From positions 3,906,001 through 3,970,000 of the forward strand of contig CADCSX010000003.1 of NCBI GenBank assembly GCA_902805475.1: a stretch of 64,000 nt of DNA. Reading direction: 5' to 3'. The notes beneath the pieces were generated by a model. It saw nothing but the letters and a program-made list of their open reading frames with translations, made no database searches and was not told the DNA's origin. The translations under genes were made by a program, and so were the position numbers. Source of the stretch: Entonaema liquescens (lineage: Eukaryota > Ascomycota > Sordariomycetes > Xylariales > Xylariaceae). This document shows, in pieces, positions 1-11,336 of this stretch; position 1 is the first letter of the stretch, and each line of letters opens with the position of its first letter.

Positions 1-2308
1 ACGTCGAACTTGTATAGACAGCACTAATATAAGGGATCGACTTGTACCTTGGTGTTTTACTTCAACTCCTGTTATGAAGCTATCATAGGTGCCTTTCTTG
101 GACGCGATACTAACCAGTACACCGTTGATATTATTACAAACCTGCTCCTGTAATAGAAGCATTGAATATCTAGAGAAACTACGCAGTCAAATAAATGCGT
201 GGCTATTATGTTATACAATGATATGAAAGCACGATAAAATAAGCCTTGTCCATACATCTTCACCAAATATATTAACTATAGCGTTCTCTCTGGAATCAAT
301 AATATTTATCTCCCAAACGATGTCCTCGTCTACAAATCTATGTACCTTAGGGAAGTTTCTAGAAGTTTAACGTCTAGATGGAATCAAACACAAAGGCTTC
401 ATTTTATATCATCTGAGCTATAAGTACCTACATATTGACGGTAAGGGGGAAAGGCACTATTAAATCCGCAGTACTAGGTTCAGAAGATGTTGTCTATGAA
501 GTTATCTCATTACTATACTATATGTCTCACGATTTAATAGGACTCGTACTTCCTAATGCCTACATCATGATGCTTGGCCGTCCAAGAGATATGAGCAACT
601 GGCTGTAACCTGGGAGATACAACTTGTACCATGTACCGTTCACCCTAACTGTGCACCTGTCTCACATGGATGTACAATGTACATTAGGTACTTTAGGTAC
701 ATGCGTACCTACCGTAGGTACCTAAGGTAATCAATTGGTACATCGCAGAATACTTTGATACACAAAACTAGTCCTCCTCCTTCTTGTTATTTTATCATAG
801 GCACAGTTTTTCCTATCTAGATTGATAGATCTTGGTACTTGCCCACCTTAAATCAATTAAATTCGCCATCAAAATCTGGGGGAACCTCGATCTAGAATGG
901 ATACTATTTTCGGAAAGTGGACTGCGTGACTAGCCAATCATCGTTGGGTTACACGAAAAAATACCTAAACTAAGCCTACATCAACTTCGCATTACATAAT
1001 CAGGTCAACCTCCACAACCTCCACAACCACCAGAATCACTATACAGCAATCTCTTGCATCACGCAATCATAATTAATGAGTCACAGATTTGGAGATTCGT
1101 AGGATGTTATTTGTATTATTCAAGTGTAGGCATTTTTTAATCTAATATCAAAGATTAAATCGCGTGTTTCTAAGTCCACATCTACCTAATGTTTTCGAGC
1201 ACCTAGTTACGAACTAGATTATTGAATCAACCATAGCTTAACTGCTAAATTTGAAAGGATGCGTAGTATTTGCTATAGCACTTCTCTAGCTTTAAATACG
1301 AGTAGCTGATACTTGTAATACGGATGCGTCAGCAAAGCCTTACGTGAAATCAGTCTATATCTTTAATGTTCGATCCTTATTGATAATTCAAAAGACTTCG
1401 GTACTCTCGTACGAATTTTAGCTTCAATAATTATTGACATCCCTAGCGGCTCTTTAACTATGATTGGGTACCCAGTTATCATTATTGTCCATAATGAAAG
1501 TAGGTACGGATGTGAGAAAATAAATATTAATCTTCCCAAGTAGTATTAAAGCACCTTTCGCACGACCAGAGCCTCGCTTGCAATAAATTTACTCTATATA
1601 GAATCCATATCATTACTTACGGAAGCTGCTTAGCTTTTTCCTGCCTACCTTACCATTCTTAATGTCTTATCGGTGGGGGATGCACAGACGATTTCTAGTA
1701 AACTGCAGGAACGACTTGTATGAGGTGAGTTGTGTAATCGAAGGAAGTCATGATACTTGAGGTACTTCTGAAAAACCCAACACCGCAGTTGCCCTTTCCT
1801 TATTTCGAATTATATCGCAGTTGCCAGAGTTGCGACTGACCGCCCTGCACCAACTACTGGAAAATTATCTACTTAATTCTTTTCACCTACCACCAAATTT
1901 GTCCCCTCTCCTCTTCTTCCTTCTTTTCTTTCCACAAGTTAAGTGCAACGATCATCTTTCGTCTTCGCCTTTCGTCTTAGTCTTTGAAATATCAACGTTA
2001 CACTTTACACTTTACACTTACACACTCCGATTCATTGATTTGTTTGTCCTTCGATCCTTCGATCAAACCTAACATTTAATCAATCAATCATTTCACCTTA
2101 CCCACCCTTCGATTCATCAATCGACTCTATCTTAACACCTTGATCATTGACTCAATTGACTCTTTGATCCATCTCTTACCTACCCTCTCACCTCTTACCC
2201 GCCCTCTCATCCTTTTACCTACTTTAGGTACCTTACTCATCCTACTTACCTTACTTACTTCTTCTCCTCCATCTTTTATTAGTACATTGATTGATAAATT
2301 CTTTCAAA
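1..2308. other. AT-rich intergenic region and leader of the first gene
   Basis: I see no supportable gene here. The stretch is AT-rich, with scattered stop codons in all frames and several short palindromic GTAGGTACCTAAGGTA-like elements near 660-735. From about 1,860 to 2,300 it becomes CT-rich with TTCGATCC/TCAATCAATCA-type short repeats, typical of a fungal promoter and 5' leader ahead of the ATG at 2309. Short open frames in this leader have no recognisable domain and overlap one another. Confidence 0.6.
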
Positions 2309-4781
2309 ATGTACGCTATCACCATCCTTGTCCCTTTCCTTCTGGCCCTAGATGCCATGTTCGCCGCCCCCCTAGGAGGAGCTATCGGTGTTATTATGAT
2401 TTGTTGTCTCCCCGGTTACGATGGAAGTGATCCCTTGGTCAATGCTTCCGCCCTTGCAGCAAACGCCGTCATGGCGATCGGTGTGAAGCATAGCTTTGGA
2501 GGAGGTATACTCAGAGAGATTCACGGTCTCATGCTCATGGGCGCATGTAAAGATTCTTGGGGCGCCGAGTACCCCAGCGCGATAACAGTGGGGGTGACAA
2601 TTCTACTGCACAAGGCTTTTCTCGACGACAAGCATCTATTCTTTTTCGATCTTCTAATGGTTGCTTGTATCATGACTCTCCCTCTTCGCCGCATTGCTCT
2701 TCAGGTAATTATCTCCCCGCGTTATGCTTCCCCTAAATTCTAACATATTATTATAGGCCCTTCCTATGATCCTCGCCCTAGCCTGCCGCATATATGCGCT
2801 CATGTGTCGCCTCCCAGGTCTTATTATGCGCGCGACTGTGTCCATCTTGAAGTCACCTGTTGCTCTCTGGAACCAGCTTCGCCGAATTTCGAAAGGGTCT
2901 AAGGCTAAGTTAGTCGACGCCAGTACACAGACAGGCACTCAAGGCTATTCTCAGCCTCAACTGGCTATATCTGAGATCATGACCATGGTAGACATACCCT
3001 CGATTGCCCCTTCTGAGCCGCCCCAGCCTCCTAAGTCCGAGGTGTACCCCCACAAAGACGTTTCTGAGATCTCTCAAAAGGCTAAGCCGAGAGTCGTATT
3101 CGTTCGAAGATTGTCTGTTCTGAAAGAAGAGGATAGTACGGCAGGGCTCGCTGAAGAGACACAACAAGTCCCAGCCAAGACGGTCTCCGCACGCGACTAC
3201 ATTCGGGCAAGATGGGCTATTGCCAAGCACGCTTACCAGCCTAAGTTGCTTGAGAACGCGCCCAAGGCTGAGGAGCCTCCCAGCAACCAGCCCAGTACTC
3301 ATCAGCTTCTAATTGAACAACCTCCCGTTGAGCAGGGTACTATTGAACAGCCTGCTCCTGCACACCCTGCGGTTGAAGAGCTTGCCGTTGATCAATCCGC
3401 CAAGCCGTTTGCCGCTGAAGTAACCGCCGCCGAAGAGCCCACTCCCGAGGAACCCATCCCTGAGGAGCCTCCTGTTGAAGAAACTGCGGCTAAGGAAATT
3501 GACTTCGAGGAACCCTTTGGCGAGGAATCCATCCTAGAGGAATCCACCATTAAGGAGCCCGCCGCTGAGGAAATTGACTACGGAGAACTTTTCGGCGAGG
3601 AACCCATCCCGGAGGAATCTTCTATTGGGGAACCCGCTACCGGAGAAATTGACTACGAAGAACTTTTCGGAGAGGAACCCGCCATCGAAGAGCCTGCCGA
3701 GCCCAGCGAAGACCCGGCTTCTACAGAGATGCTTCCTCCTTATGGTCTCCTGAGCGAGGAACATATTACCGAGGAAGCCCCTATTCTTATCGAGGAGCAC
3801 TCAGTCGAGGACCTGTCTGCTGACCAGGAGGTCACTGAGGACATTGTTGCTAATCAGCTTACTGTAGAGCCCATTGGTGTTCTTGAGCAACCCAATGATG
3901 AGAATATTGAGAATCCTTCTACCCAGGATCTTGCTGAGTATGTCACCCCTGATGAGCATTGCACTGAGCAGTCCGCTAATGAATCATTTAGTATTGAGCA
4001 GCCTATTGAGGAGCGCGTCGCCGAGGAGAATGCTGCCGAAGAGCTCACACACGTTGAAGCTCCAGCTGATTGGCTTGCCGACTGTGAAAGGGTGTTTGAC
4101 AATGTGGCCGCCGATCTACCTCTAGATATTCCCGAACAGATCAAGGATAGCCAGTGGAACAGCGAGCAGGCAGTGTCCCAAGAGCCCTATGTCAACACCA
4201 TGCCGGAAGACTTCAACTTTAACATGCAATACCCGGAGGACACTATCAGCATAGGACAGGCTCTCGAAAATGGCCATCTTTTCGGCAGCCAACAATCCAC
4301 CCAGACACAGCCGACTCCCTTGTTCACCTTTGGCAGTGAGCAGTCTCCCGAGGCTGAACAGCCTATGTCTGCTTTTGACTTCAACGTTGGGCAATTCACA
4401 CCCGCGTTCTCCTTCGGCAATGAGGAGCCAATGGAAGCTGAACAGCCAGCACTCGCATTCCCCTCCCCTGTCGAGCAGCCAATCCAGGCTCCACAGCCGA
4501 CAGCAATGTTCCCCTTCGGCAGTGGGCAGTCCACAGAAACCGGACAGCCCGCTCCTATCTTAAGTTCTGGTGGTGAAGGATCTGCTGGTGATGAAGTTGA
4601 CGACTATTTCAACAACCAGATAGCAAACCAGACTAACAACTCTGATATTGTTAATGTACTTGGCCTATATTTCCCAAGGATCAATACAGAGCAGTCTTCT
4701 GGCGTCGATCAGAGCCAGCAGATCCAACCTAACCATGCCAGCGTGCCAGTGAATGATGATAACTCGGCTTCAATGGACTAG
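2309..4781 (+). CDS. Membrane-anchored Glu/Pro-rich low-complexity protein with FG dipeptides
   Basis: I do not recognise the family. The ATG at 2309 sits in a good fungal context (TCAAAATG). One intron, 2705-2756 (52 bp, GTAATT donor, CTAAC branch, ATAG acceptor), joins two frames at phase 0, giving 806 residues to a TAG at 4779. Residues 1-170 are hydrophobic with several possible membrane spans (a secretory-like start, then segments around 85-130 and 133-155). A basic patch follows, then about 600 residues of acidic, Pro/Gln/Glu-rich low complexity. This includes three 25-residue repeats (about 379-445) and FG motifs such as FTFG, FSFG and FPFG between about 640 and 725. The frame stays open directly after the TAG to 5678 (next entry). 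Membrane anchor plus FxFG motifs recalls pore-membrane nucleoporins, but that is only an analogy. Gene existence is fairly sure; function is unknown. Confidence 0.72.
3495..3695 (+). repeat. Tandem 75-bp coding repeat (25-residue units)
   Basis: Units start at 3495, 3570 and 3645. Each begins with EID(F/Y)xE(P/L)FGEE and continues with a Glu/Pro/Ser-rich tail; the third unit is shortened. The repeat is in frame inside the acidic low-complexity region of the surrounding gene, so copy-number change would not break the frame. Confidence 0.85.
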
Positions 4782-5678
4782 GAATTCAAATCCGAGACAT
4801 CATCACTACGCGCATTGGAAGACGCGCTTGAGGAAGAGTTGGCAAATATGACTTTAGAGGACAATGATGGAGAGCCAACTATTAAGGAACCTGAGGAGCA
4901 GGAAGGACTTATGGATGAAAGGCCTGATGGGGAGGAACTTGACCCTGAAGGATATCTTCCGGATGCGCCCGAGGCAAATTACCACCAGGAGCAGCAAGAG
5001 TTCTTCCAGCAGAATATTCCAATGATGGGACCTTACTCAACAGAAGCTGAGAGTACTCCCGACCAGCCTGTTCCCTATACTCCTAACAACCGACTCCATT
5101 ATCCCGCCAACTTCACTACCCCCATTACTCCTACGCACACCTCTACCACCCCAACTTATATCCCACCACCTGGCATCACTAACTTTACCGCCACCACTCC
5201 GAGTTATAGCCCGCCCACATACAACATCGCCTCCAATATAGATATCACAGCCCAGACAACTATTGCCCCGCCCACTCACACAGAAAATGAGAGGCCGGTG
5301 TTTGGGGCACCTGGGTCGCTATTTGGAGATCCTGGGAACTCTATGGAGGATATTGTCATGGCTGGTCCTTCCCTCGAGTCTTCTACTCGACATATCCCGG
5401 AAGATGAAAGGGCCCCACCCTTCTCAAGTATTCCTCCGGCTTGGATAATCCCATCGAAGGTGCGAGAGACGGGCAATGGGAGCCCGGGTGCTGCTATAGG
5501 GAGGGAGGACGTTGCAAAGGCGTTCGGCCGACAAGAAGAGGAGAAAGACCCTCGGGTTAAGGAGGCCGAGGAGGAGCTGAGGGAGACGTGGAAGCAGCGG
5601 AAGAACGACGCGGTCTATCGAGCGCTGTTAAAACTTAAGGGTAAGACTGCCAACCCGTATGCTCCCCCAAGGAGGTGA
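4782..5678 (+). CDS. In-frame continuation of the preceding gene beyond a single TAG
   Basis: The frame that stops at 4779-4781 continues without another stop to TGA at 5676-5678, adding 298 codons with the same composition: acidic start, Pro/Thr/Tyr-rich middle, an FG-containing stretch (VFGAPGSLFGDPG) and a charged helical C-terminus rich in Lys/Arg/Glu ending PYAPPRR. The first ATG in this part is only near 4848 and there is no separate promoter-like gap, so it reads as the C-terminal third of the same protein rather than a new gene. A candidate intron spans 4656-4781 (126 bp, a multiple of three: GTACTT donor, CTAAC at 4729-4733, CTAG acceptor) and would remove the TAG at phase 0. The donor is weak, so readthrough, a true nonsense change or a base error stay possible. 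Confidence 0.6.
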   Translation, partial: EFKSETSSLRALEDALEEELANMTLEDNDGEPTIKEPEEQEGLMDERPDGEELDPEGYLPDAPEANYHQEQQEFFQQNIPMMGPYSTEAESTPDQPVPYTPNNRLHYPANFTTPITPTHTSTTPTYIPPPGITNFTATTPSYSPPTYNIASNIDITAQTTIAPPTHTENERPVFGAPGSLFGDPGNSMEDIVMAGPSLESSTRHIPEDERAPPFSSIPPAWIIPSKVRETGNGSPGAAIGREDVAKAFGRQEEEKDPRVKEAEEELRETWKQRKNDAVYRALLKLKGKTANPYAPPRR

Positions 5679-7447
5679 AAGTAGTCGGAGGATAGACAGT
5701 AGGCTACCTCCAGAACCTTGGTAAGATGAAGTTACTCCTAGCCCTGACACCAGCTCAATAGCTTTGCAGTCGCAGGCTTTCACTTCCTTCATTTGACATA
5801 ACTCCTGCACCACCCATGGCCATCCTTCGCCGGATTGGCGCGAGCCCCGCCTCGCAAGCAGGCTTACATGTATTATGTACTTATGGGATGCATACCAATC
5901 TTAGATTGGCGTTGATATAAGGGAATATGTCATCTGGAGGTTGAGAAACTGCGCTTGAGCTTTGAACTCGGTATAAGGTCTTGGTGCTACTTTCTATTAC
6001 TGGGGGACTGGGGGGCAGTCTAACTGCTAAACGCCACTTCTTTTTTTTCTCGTTGGAGCAGCAATACGGGGGTAACGGTCTTGCTCTTTATCTTGACATT
6101 GCTCGGTGGTCTTAAACTATAGATCTTCTCTCTTTCTACTTCTCACCTTCTCACGCAGCCCCAGGCCTCTACTTGGTCATCTCAGTTGGCTCACCTCAGT
6201 TGGGTTCACCCCCATATTCGCACAAAGTATGCAAGGTATGTGCTATGAAATTTTACATCAAGAATGGAAAGAGTCTAACCAGAGATCAGATAGTTTATTC
6301 TCAAGGAGGCTGATATTTAGTCGCCTACCTTAATAACAAGGTCGAGAGACATAGTCTCGTGTAGGATGTGGAACATACATGATGTATTTGTAGTAGCTTC
6401 AACTGACATATCCGTTTAGCGGACAGATAGTTGCTAGAATTGAGACCCTCTACACTACTTGGAACTTAGGCTTCAAACATTCTTTTGTAGGACACTTCAT
6501 CAACCAAGAACTCAATATTATACGACACCGCAAGCCATTGAGGAAGCTATTAGCATCGCGGTAATGAGTCTAGAATGTCTTCCCACAGACGAGACGACTA
6601 TTTTTGTGAGTAGCTATTCACCGATGAATTCATGATTAAGTAGCTTAAAGGGAGATATAATTATGGCTTCACCTAATTGAGGTAGGGGTTGCACAGGAGA
6701 GTTTTGTCGTGTCAATCAATACACTGGCTCAATTATGCCCCACGCCATAGTCGCAGCTCGAGTGATTGGGTGTAAAATATATAAACATTCTAAACACATG
6801 GTGTTGACACGCCTACTGCACCTTAATGCATCGGCTATTGCCAACAGGACGGCGCCCAAGAGTAAGGCATTCTATACGATGCCCGATGATGGTGGTGGTG
6901 GTGGTAGTAGTGGTGATGATTACCATAACTAGGTAGCCTACTGCGGGGGAGCAACCCGTCATAGAGCAGTAATTTATCAAACGGACTATTATCGAGTAAT
7001 CTGCTCCCTGGCCTCCTTCATCGGGTCTCGCGAGCTTCTTCGTCATGGTCATGAAGTTTAAAAGTGATCATGTAACCGTAACTTAGGTAAATTTGCTTCA
7101 GTCATGGAACACCTAACTATGGACTATCATGAATACCCTCGTCAACAAGGGTCATAACCATACCATACCTAGGTAGGTAAGTAACAAGTACGAACTTTCC
7201 TCATAGCCAACCCTTGGCCTCGTTGTAGTAACCGCATGAGAAACCGTAACATCATTCCATCGTTTCTTTACCGGAGTCTTTGTGAGAAACGGGAAACCAC
7301 CGAAACCTATATCAATACCAACCTAAACCGACCGGTACGCCGCTGCTCGATATCCCAAGTCTATGCTTGGGGGAGCGAAAACAATAAAACAAGGTCCTTA
7401 GCCGTCCACTACAGTAATTCTATAGTTCCGTTAGATTATCCGAGCAT
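5679..7447. other. Intergenic region
   Basis: No gene is supported. The first few hundred bases are presumably the 3' flank of the acidic-protein gene. The rest also holds the 3' flank of the minus-strand glycine-zipper gene. It contains a GGTGGTGGTGG-type triplet run near 6890 and CCATACCTAGGTAGGTAAG at about 7164-7181. The small open frames overlap on both strands and are GC/AT-biased noise. Confidence 0.5.
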
Positions 7448-8160
7448 CTACCAGCCCTGACCGTGGTGCCCGTGGCCATGATGTCCCTGGTGACCACCGT
7501 AGTAAGATCCTCCATGATGCGACCCTCCGTGATGCGACGATCCGTGATGTCCATGTCCATACGCCTGGTCCTGGCCGTGATTCGAATGCTTCTTCTCGAA
7601 CTTGTTCTCGATGATGTTCGCCGCCACCGCGCCAACGGCACTACCCAGCATGGTGCCCAGCTTGCCCTTACCAAGTTTGTGGCCGAGGAAGCCGCCGGCT
7701 CCACCGCCAAGCAGCGTTGCGCCTAGGCCACGCTCGCCGTCTTCGCCAGCTTGTCCCTGAGCCTGGGCCTGGTTGTAGTTGTTGGGGTCCCGGTCGGCGT
7801 AGGGATCCGCTGAGTGAGGGCGTGATCCGGGGTGGTGGTTATTGCCCGGCGCGTAACTTGGAGGCGGCGCGTAGCCAGCGTCCGAGTGGGCGGAACCAGG
7901 TCGCGAGTGTTGGCCCTGGGGTGGATATGGCGCCAAGTAACCCTGCTGAGACGGGGCTGGGGACTGGGCGTAGCTGGGCTGAGCGGGGTAAGGCGCCGGG
8001 GAGGGAGTACCATTCGCGTAGTTTGGTTGGGAGGGGTATGGAGAATGCGAGGGCGTCTGAGCGTACTGAGGTTGTGGGGGTAAGGCGACGAGCTTTGGTG
8101 ATGTTGTTGAGGCGGGGGATAACCACCTCCACTGTTACCGTAATAATCTGCCGCTGACAT
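7448..8160 (-). CDS. Glycine-zipper domain protein with Pro/Tyr-rich N-terminus and His/Gly-rich tail (one-base frameshift)
   Basis: Reading from the ATG at 8160, the protein opens with MSAADYYGNSGG and a Pro/Gln/Tyr-rich low-complexity stretch of about 125 residues. A glycine-zipper module follows (GATLLGGGAGGFLGHKLG, then GTMLGSAVGAVAANIIE), and the tail is almost entirely His and Gly, ending at the stop at 7448. The architecture matches widespread ascomycete glycine-zipper-2TM proteins; their biochemical role is not established. The N-terminal frame and the frame of the remainder differ by one base: composition and repeats (PYPxQPxYA) are continuous if one C is added in the minus-strand C run at 8076-8080. 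No GT-AG intron restores the frame. I read this as one gene of about 237 residues with an indel error or a recent mutation. Confidence 0.72.
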
Positions 8161-9757
8161 ATTGGGCCTTTGATATCGATGGCGAGGTAAAAGGATATAA
8201 GTTTAAAAAAGTAGAAATTCTAAAGCGATTCTTTATACGCTATGCTATGAAGAAGTGTCTTTGATCTAAGGGGGTGGTACGAGCAGGAGAGTAGTAGTTG
8301 AATATGTAGGTAGTTTATGATTAGAAAAAAGGAGGAAAGAGGAAAAAGTAGAAGAGTCTACCGAAAAGTAAAAAAAAAAAAGAAGTTGGTAAATGTTATT
8401 TATATGTTATTTATACGTAAGCATGACTTATACCGATGGGAATGTGTACCTTGCCTTTAGCTTTGTAATGACATGCACGCAGCTTGAGGCTTATTTCGTA
8501 CGTTAGTGTTATACGCAACGCAATATCCGAAACTCATATCATATGCACTGCACATTTATTCCAACCCGTGGACATTGCGTCTGATTTTGGGAGGGCACAG
8601 TCATTTCGCCTCGCAGCTGATTACTATAAAATGTGCACCAAAGCAGAAACACGCGGCGATACGGATACCGGATGCCGAACAATGGAGCCTAGAACGGCGC
8701 CGGTCATCGCTAGGCTTCAAGTTAGCGACAAATAGTGAAGGTGGCTTACAGAAAGAGAAAAAGCCTTGGCGGCGAAAAAGGATGAAAAGGCCATCTAAAG
8801 GAGGGGAAAACTCGGCCGCTTTTTTTTTTTATTTTTTTTTTAAACTGTGGCGGAGGCTCGAATAGATTGGAATGTCATGGCGGGGAAAGCTGACTGCGCC
8901 CCCCATTAAATAATGGGCATAGGATTACGTACATATACGTAGTACTGTCCCTGCAGGTAACTTCCATTGTTACCTGTAAGTTTTGAATTTTGAATGAGGC
9001 TGATTTTCAAAGTGACTTACTAGCTAACCCCCCCCCTTCCTCCCCCCTTTTCAGGTACCCCTTGTAAGACATACCTGCATGTTAAAAAAAAAAAAAAAAA
9101 AGGGTTGACAGGTGGGATGAACACGTGGGGAATTCTGTTGGTTTTCTTTGTAAAATTTCATGATATTCTTGTTAATTCGAATAACGTTTCTAGAACGTGT
9201 TGAACTTCGTTGTATGGCTACCGTCCCAGACCCTACCCATATATACCTATCTCATCGGCCAAATACACCCTCCATATACCATGGACATATTACCTAGTAC
9301 ACCCAAGGGTCCATCAGGGGTAAACATGACTCGTTCCCTATGTCATAAACCCCCTTTGATAGATACGTATACAACACTAGAGAGCATTTTGAGTTGATGG
9401 CGAATAATTCGACACATGCATTCAATCGCTCGAAAGATAACCCTACTTAAACAAGAGAGGCTACGCTTGAACAAAACCACCCTTCACTCTAGCATATACA
9501 ACCAAACACGATCTGCCCCCAGTCATCATGCTCATAAGTCTCCCGTAAATGCAGCCCCTTGCTCCTGAAACCCTCAATGTCATCTCATAAAAAGCCCCAG
9601 TAGCTTAATGCATCATGGTCGTGAATGCGACAGGAAAAAGATTACATCCTTTTTTTCGACAATGTAAAAAACATGTATATACGCGAGACAACTGATGAAA
9701 ATGACAAACTCAGTCGCCTAGTACGCCGTATAGCAACCCCGTAAAAAGGAATATGCA
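8161..9757. other. Intergenic region with homopolymer runs
   Basis: Nothing gene-like is supported. Purine-rich sequence around 8330-8390 and 8750-8800 and poly(A)/poly(T) runs (8821-8842, 9084-9101) are present. The first part is the promoter of the minus-strand glycine-zipper gene; the last few hundred bases are the 3' flank of the minus-strand Whi5-like gene. Small open frames near 8484-8865 have no domain signal. Confidence 0.5.
9084..9101. repeat. Poly(A) homopolymer run
   Basis: A run of 18 A residues on the plus strand follows ATGTT. It may be ordinary intergenic slippage or the tail relic of a retroposed copy, but no retroelement sequence precedes it. Confidence 0.8.
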
Positions 9758-11336
9758 TTAAACTCCTACCGCAGAGCCATTCACTCTTCTATTCTGGGGA
9801 ATATGGATCTCGCCCTCCGAATCAGAGCTGTCGTCTGCGGCTACCCGGTCGAGCATCCGTTCTATGTCGTCACCGCGCAATGCCGTTCTCGGTCGGGATG
9901 GTCCGCTTAGGCCGGCAGGGATGGAGAGAGATGGCCGCGGAGCCGAACCATTCGTGCGGCGACGAGGGGTACCTCTACTTCGCGGAGATACATGCGGATC
10001 ATCAATATCCATCCCACCGTAAACACCTGGCGACTTCTCAAATCCTACGCGCTTAACCTGGGGCCCGTGGTTATGTTGTGGCCGCGCTGTCGGTAGACTT
10101 TTGCGCCCCTGGCTACCGGCTTCGACTCCCGAGCCCAATCGCGAGGTAGGAAGAGCAGTTCGTCCGCCGTTGCGTGTTTGCGGCGGATGTAATGGCTGTA
10201 CTGGTTGCGAGCCTTGTGATGAAGGGAGAGACGAAGGGAATGCATGCTTGACATTGGCTGAATTTCCGGGGCTGCTCATAAACATCAGCGTCTCCAACGC
10301 TTCCTGCTCCCGTACGTTCTGGTGCGGAGAAAAGAGGATAGGGTCGACATTGGGCGTTCTGATATTCCCATGGCCTGGTGTAGCTTGTAATGGACTTGGC
10401 TGAGCCGGAGAATGGGGAGAAACGTGATGAGGATGTGATAGGTAAGCTGGGGTGAATCTTGCGTTGGAACTACGACGAGGATGAACCTGGTTGGCCTGGC
10501 GTGGTTGTATAGGGGCAGGCGGAGCTAACGCGGGTACTTGGGTATTAGGTGATATCGCTGTAGGAGCCTTCATATTGCCATCTCTCCATAATGGATCATA
10601 TGGGCGACCTTGGGTTGGATGCTGCGCCGTAGGGCTGGTAACCATACTCGAAGCCCTATGTCTCATGGGTGCGACCGCGCCTCGAGGACTTGCAGATGCC
10701 CCATGTCTACCATGTAAGGTAGACGTGCTGGAGGTAGGAGACGCAACTTGTGACGCGAGCGACTCGACCTCCTCAATAGAATGTCCTTGCCAGCCATTGT
10801 TAACCTTGACCATAGCATAAGACAGTTTAGTTCTCAGTTCAGCCGATAGCTACGATGGGTTAGCAGAGACCGTGGAAATGCATTATTGGATGTTGGTGAA
10901 TTACCTCTCCGATGCGACTTGAGGTAGAAGCTATGCTCACGGTGCTAGTGTTTCTGGAATGACCGGGACGAACTGGCGACACGTTTGAGCCATTCCTCGT
11001 GTGCTTGACAACACCGTCAGCCATTCTCTTTTTTGATTGACCACCAATTGCGGCAGTCCCGTCTACCTCGCTCATCCTCTGCTGTGCTGCAGCGAGCTGA
11101 GATAGCTGTAGGAGCTGAGACTCTTGGCTCGAGTCATGACCCTTTCCTATCCCATTGCTACCTTCGCTATCGCTCTCGGGTGGGGTGAAGATACGATCTG
11201 TATCATTGGAGGCGGTGGTATCTTGGGAATCGTTGCTTGAATAATTGAACGGTTGACTCTGGGAACTAGGTATAATTTGAGATTGTGACGAGTGGTCGGA
11301 GCCCATTAAGGGACCTGAGACATTGACTGGTGACAT
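9758..11336 (-). CDS. whi5: Whi5/Nrm1-type G1/S transcriptional repressor
   Basis: Two exons on the minus strand: 11336-10905 and 10849-9758, separated by a 55-bp intron (10904-10850; GTAATT donor, CTAAC branch, CGTAG acceptor, phase 0), give 507 residues. The junction places LSAELRTKLSYAMVKVNNGWQ across residues 145-165. This is the hallmark GTB motif of the Whi5/Nrm1 family (Pfam Whi5), which docks these proteins on the SBF/MBF-class G1/S transcription factors until CDK phosphorylation releases them. The rest is disordered, Ser/Pro/Gln-rich, with many SP/TP sites and basic patches, as expected for a CDK-controlled nuclear repressor. Residues 1-144 are rich in Ser/Gln; the C-terminus ends with an acidic SDSEGE segment. 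The start at 11336 gives the only ATG-initiated exon joined by a good donor. Whether it is the Whi5 or Nrm1 functional equivalent cannot be told. Confidence 0.86.

Noticed and set aside
1..2300. CRISPR-like or tandem array in the first 2 kb
   Set aside because: The TCAATCAATCA and TTCGATCC repeats are short, irregular and typical of fungal leaders.
6735..6932. 65-codon frame with a GGTGGT repeat
   Set aside because: The length and Gly/His-like tail come from a simple triplet repeat; no supporting context.
9084..9101. Poly(A) tail of a retroposed copy
   Set aside because: No retroelement or processed gene sequence lies upstream, so it is treated as a simple homopolymer.
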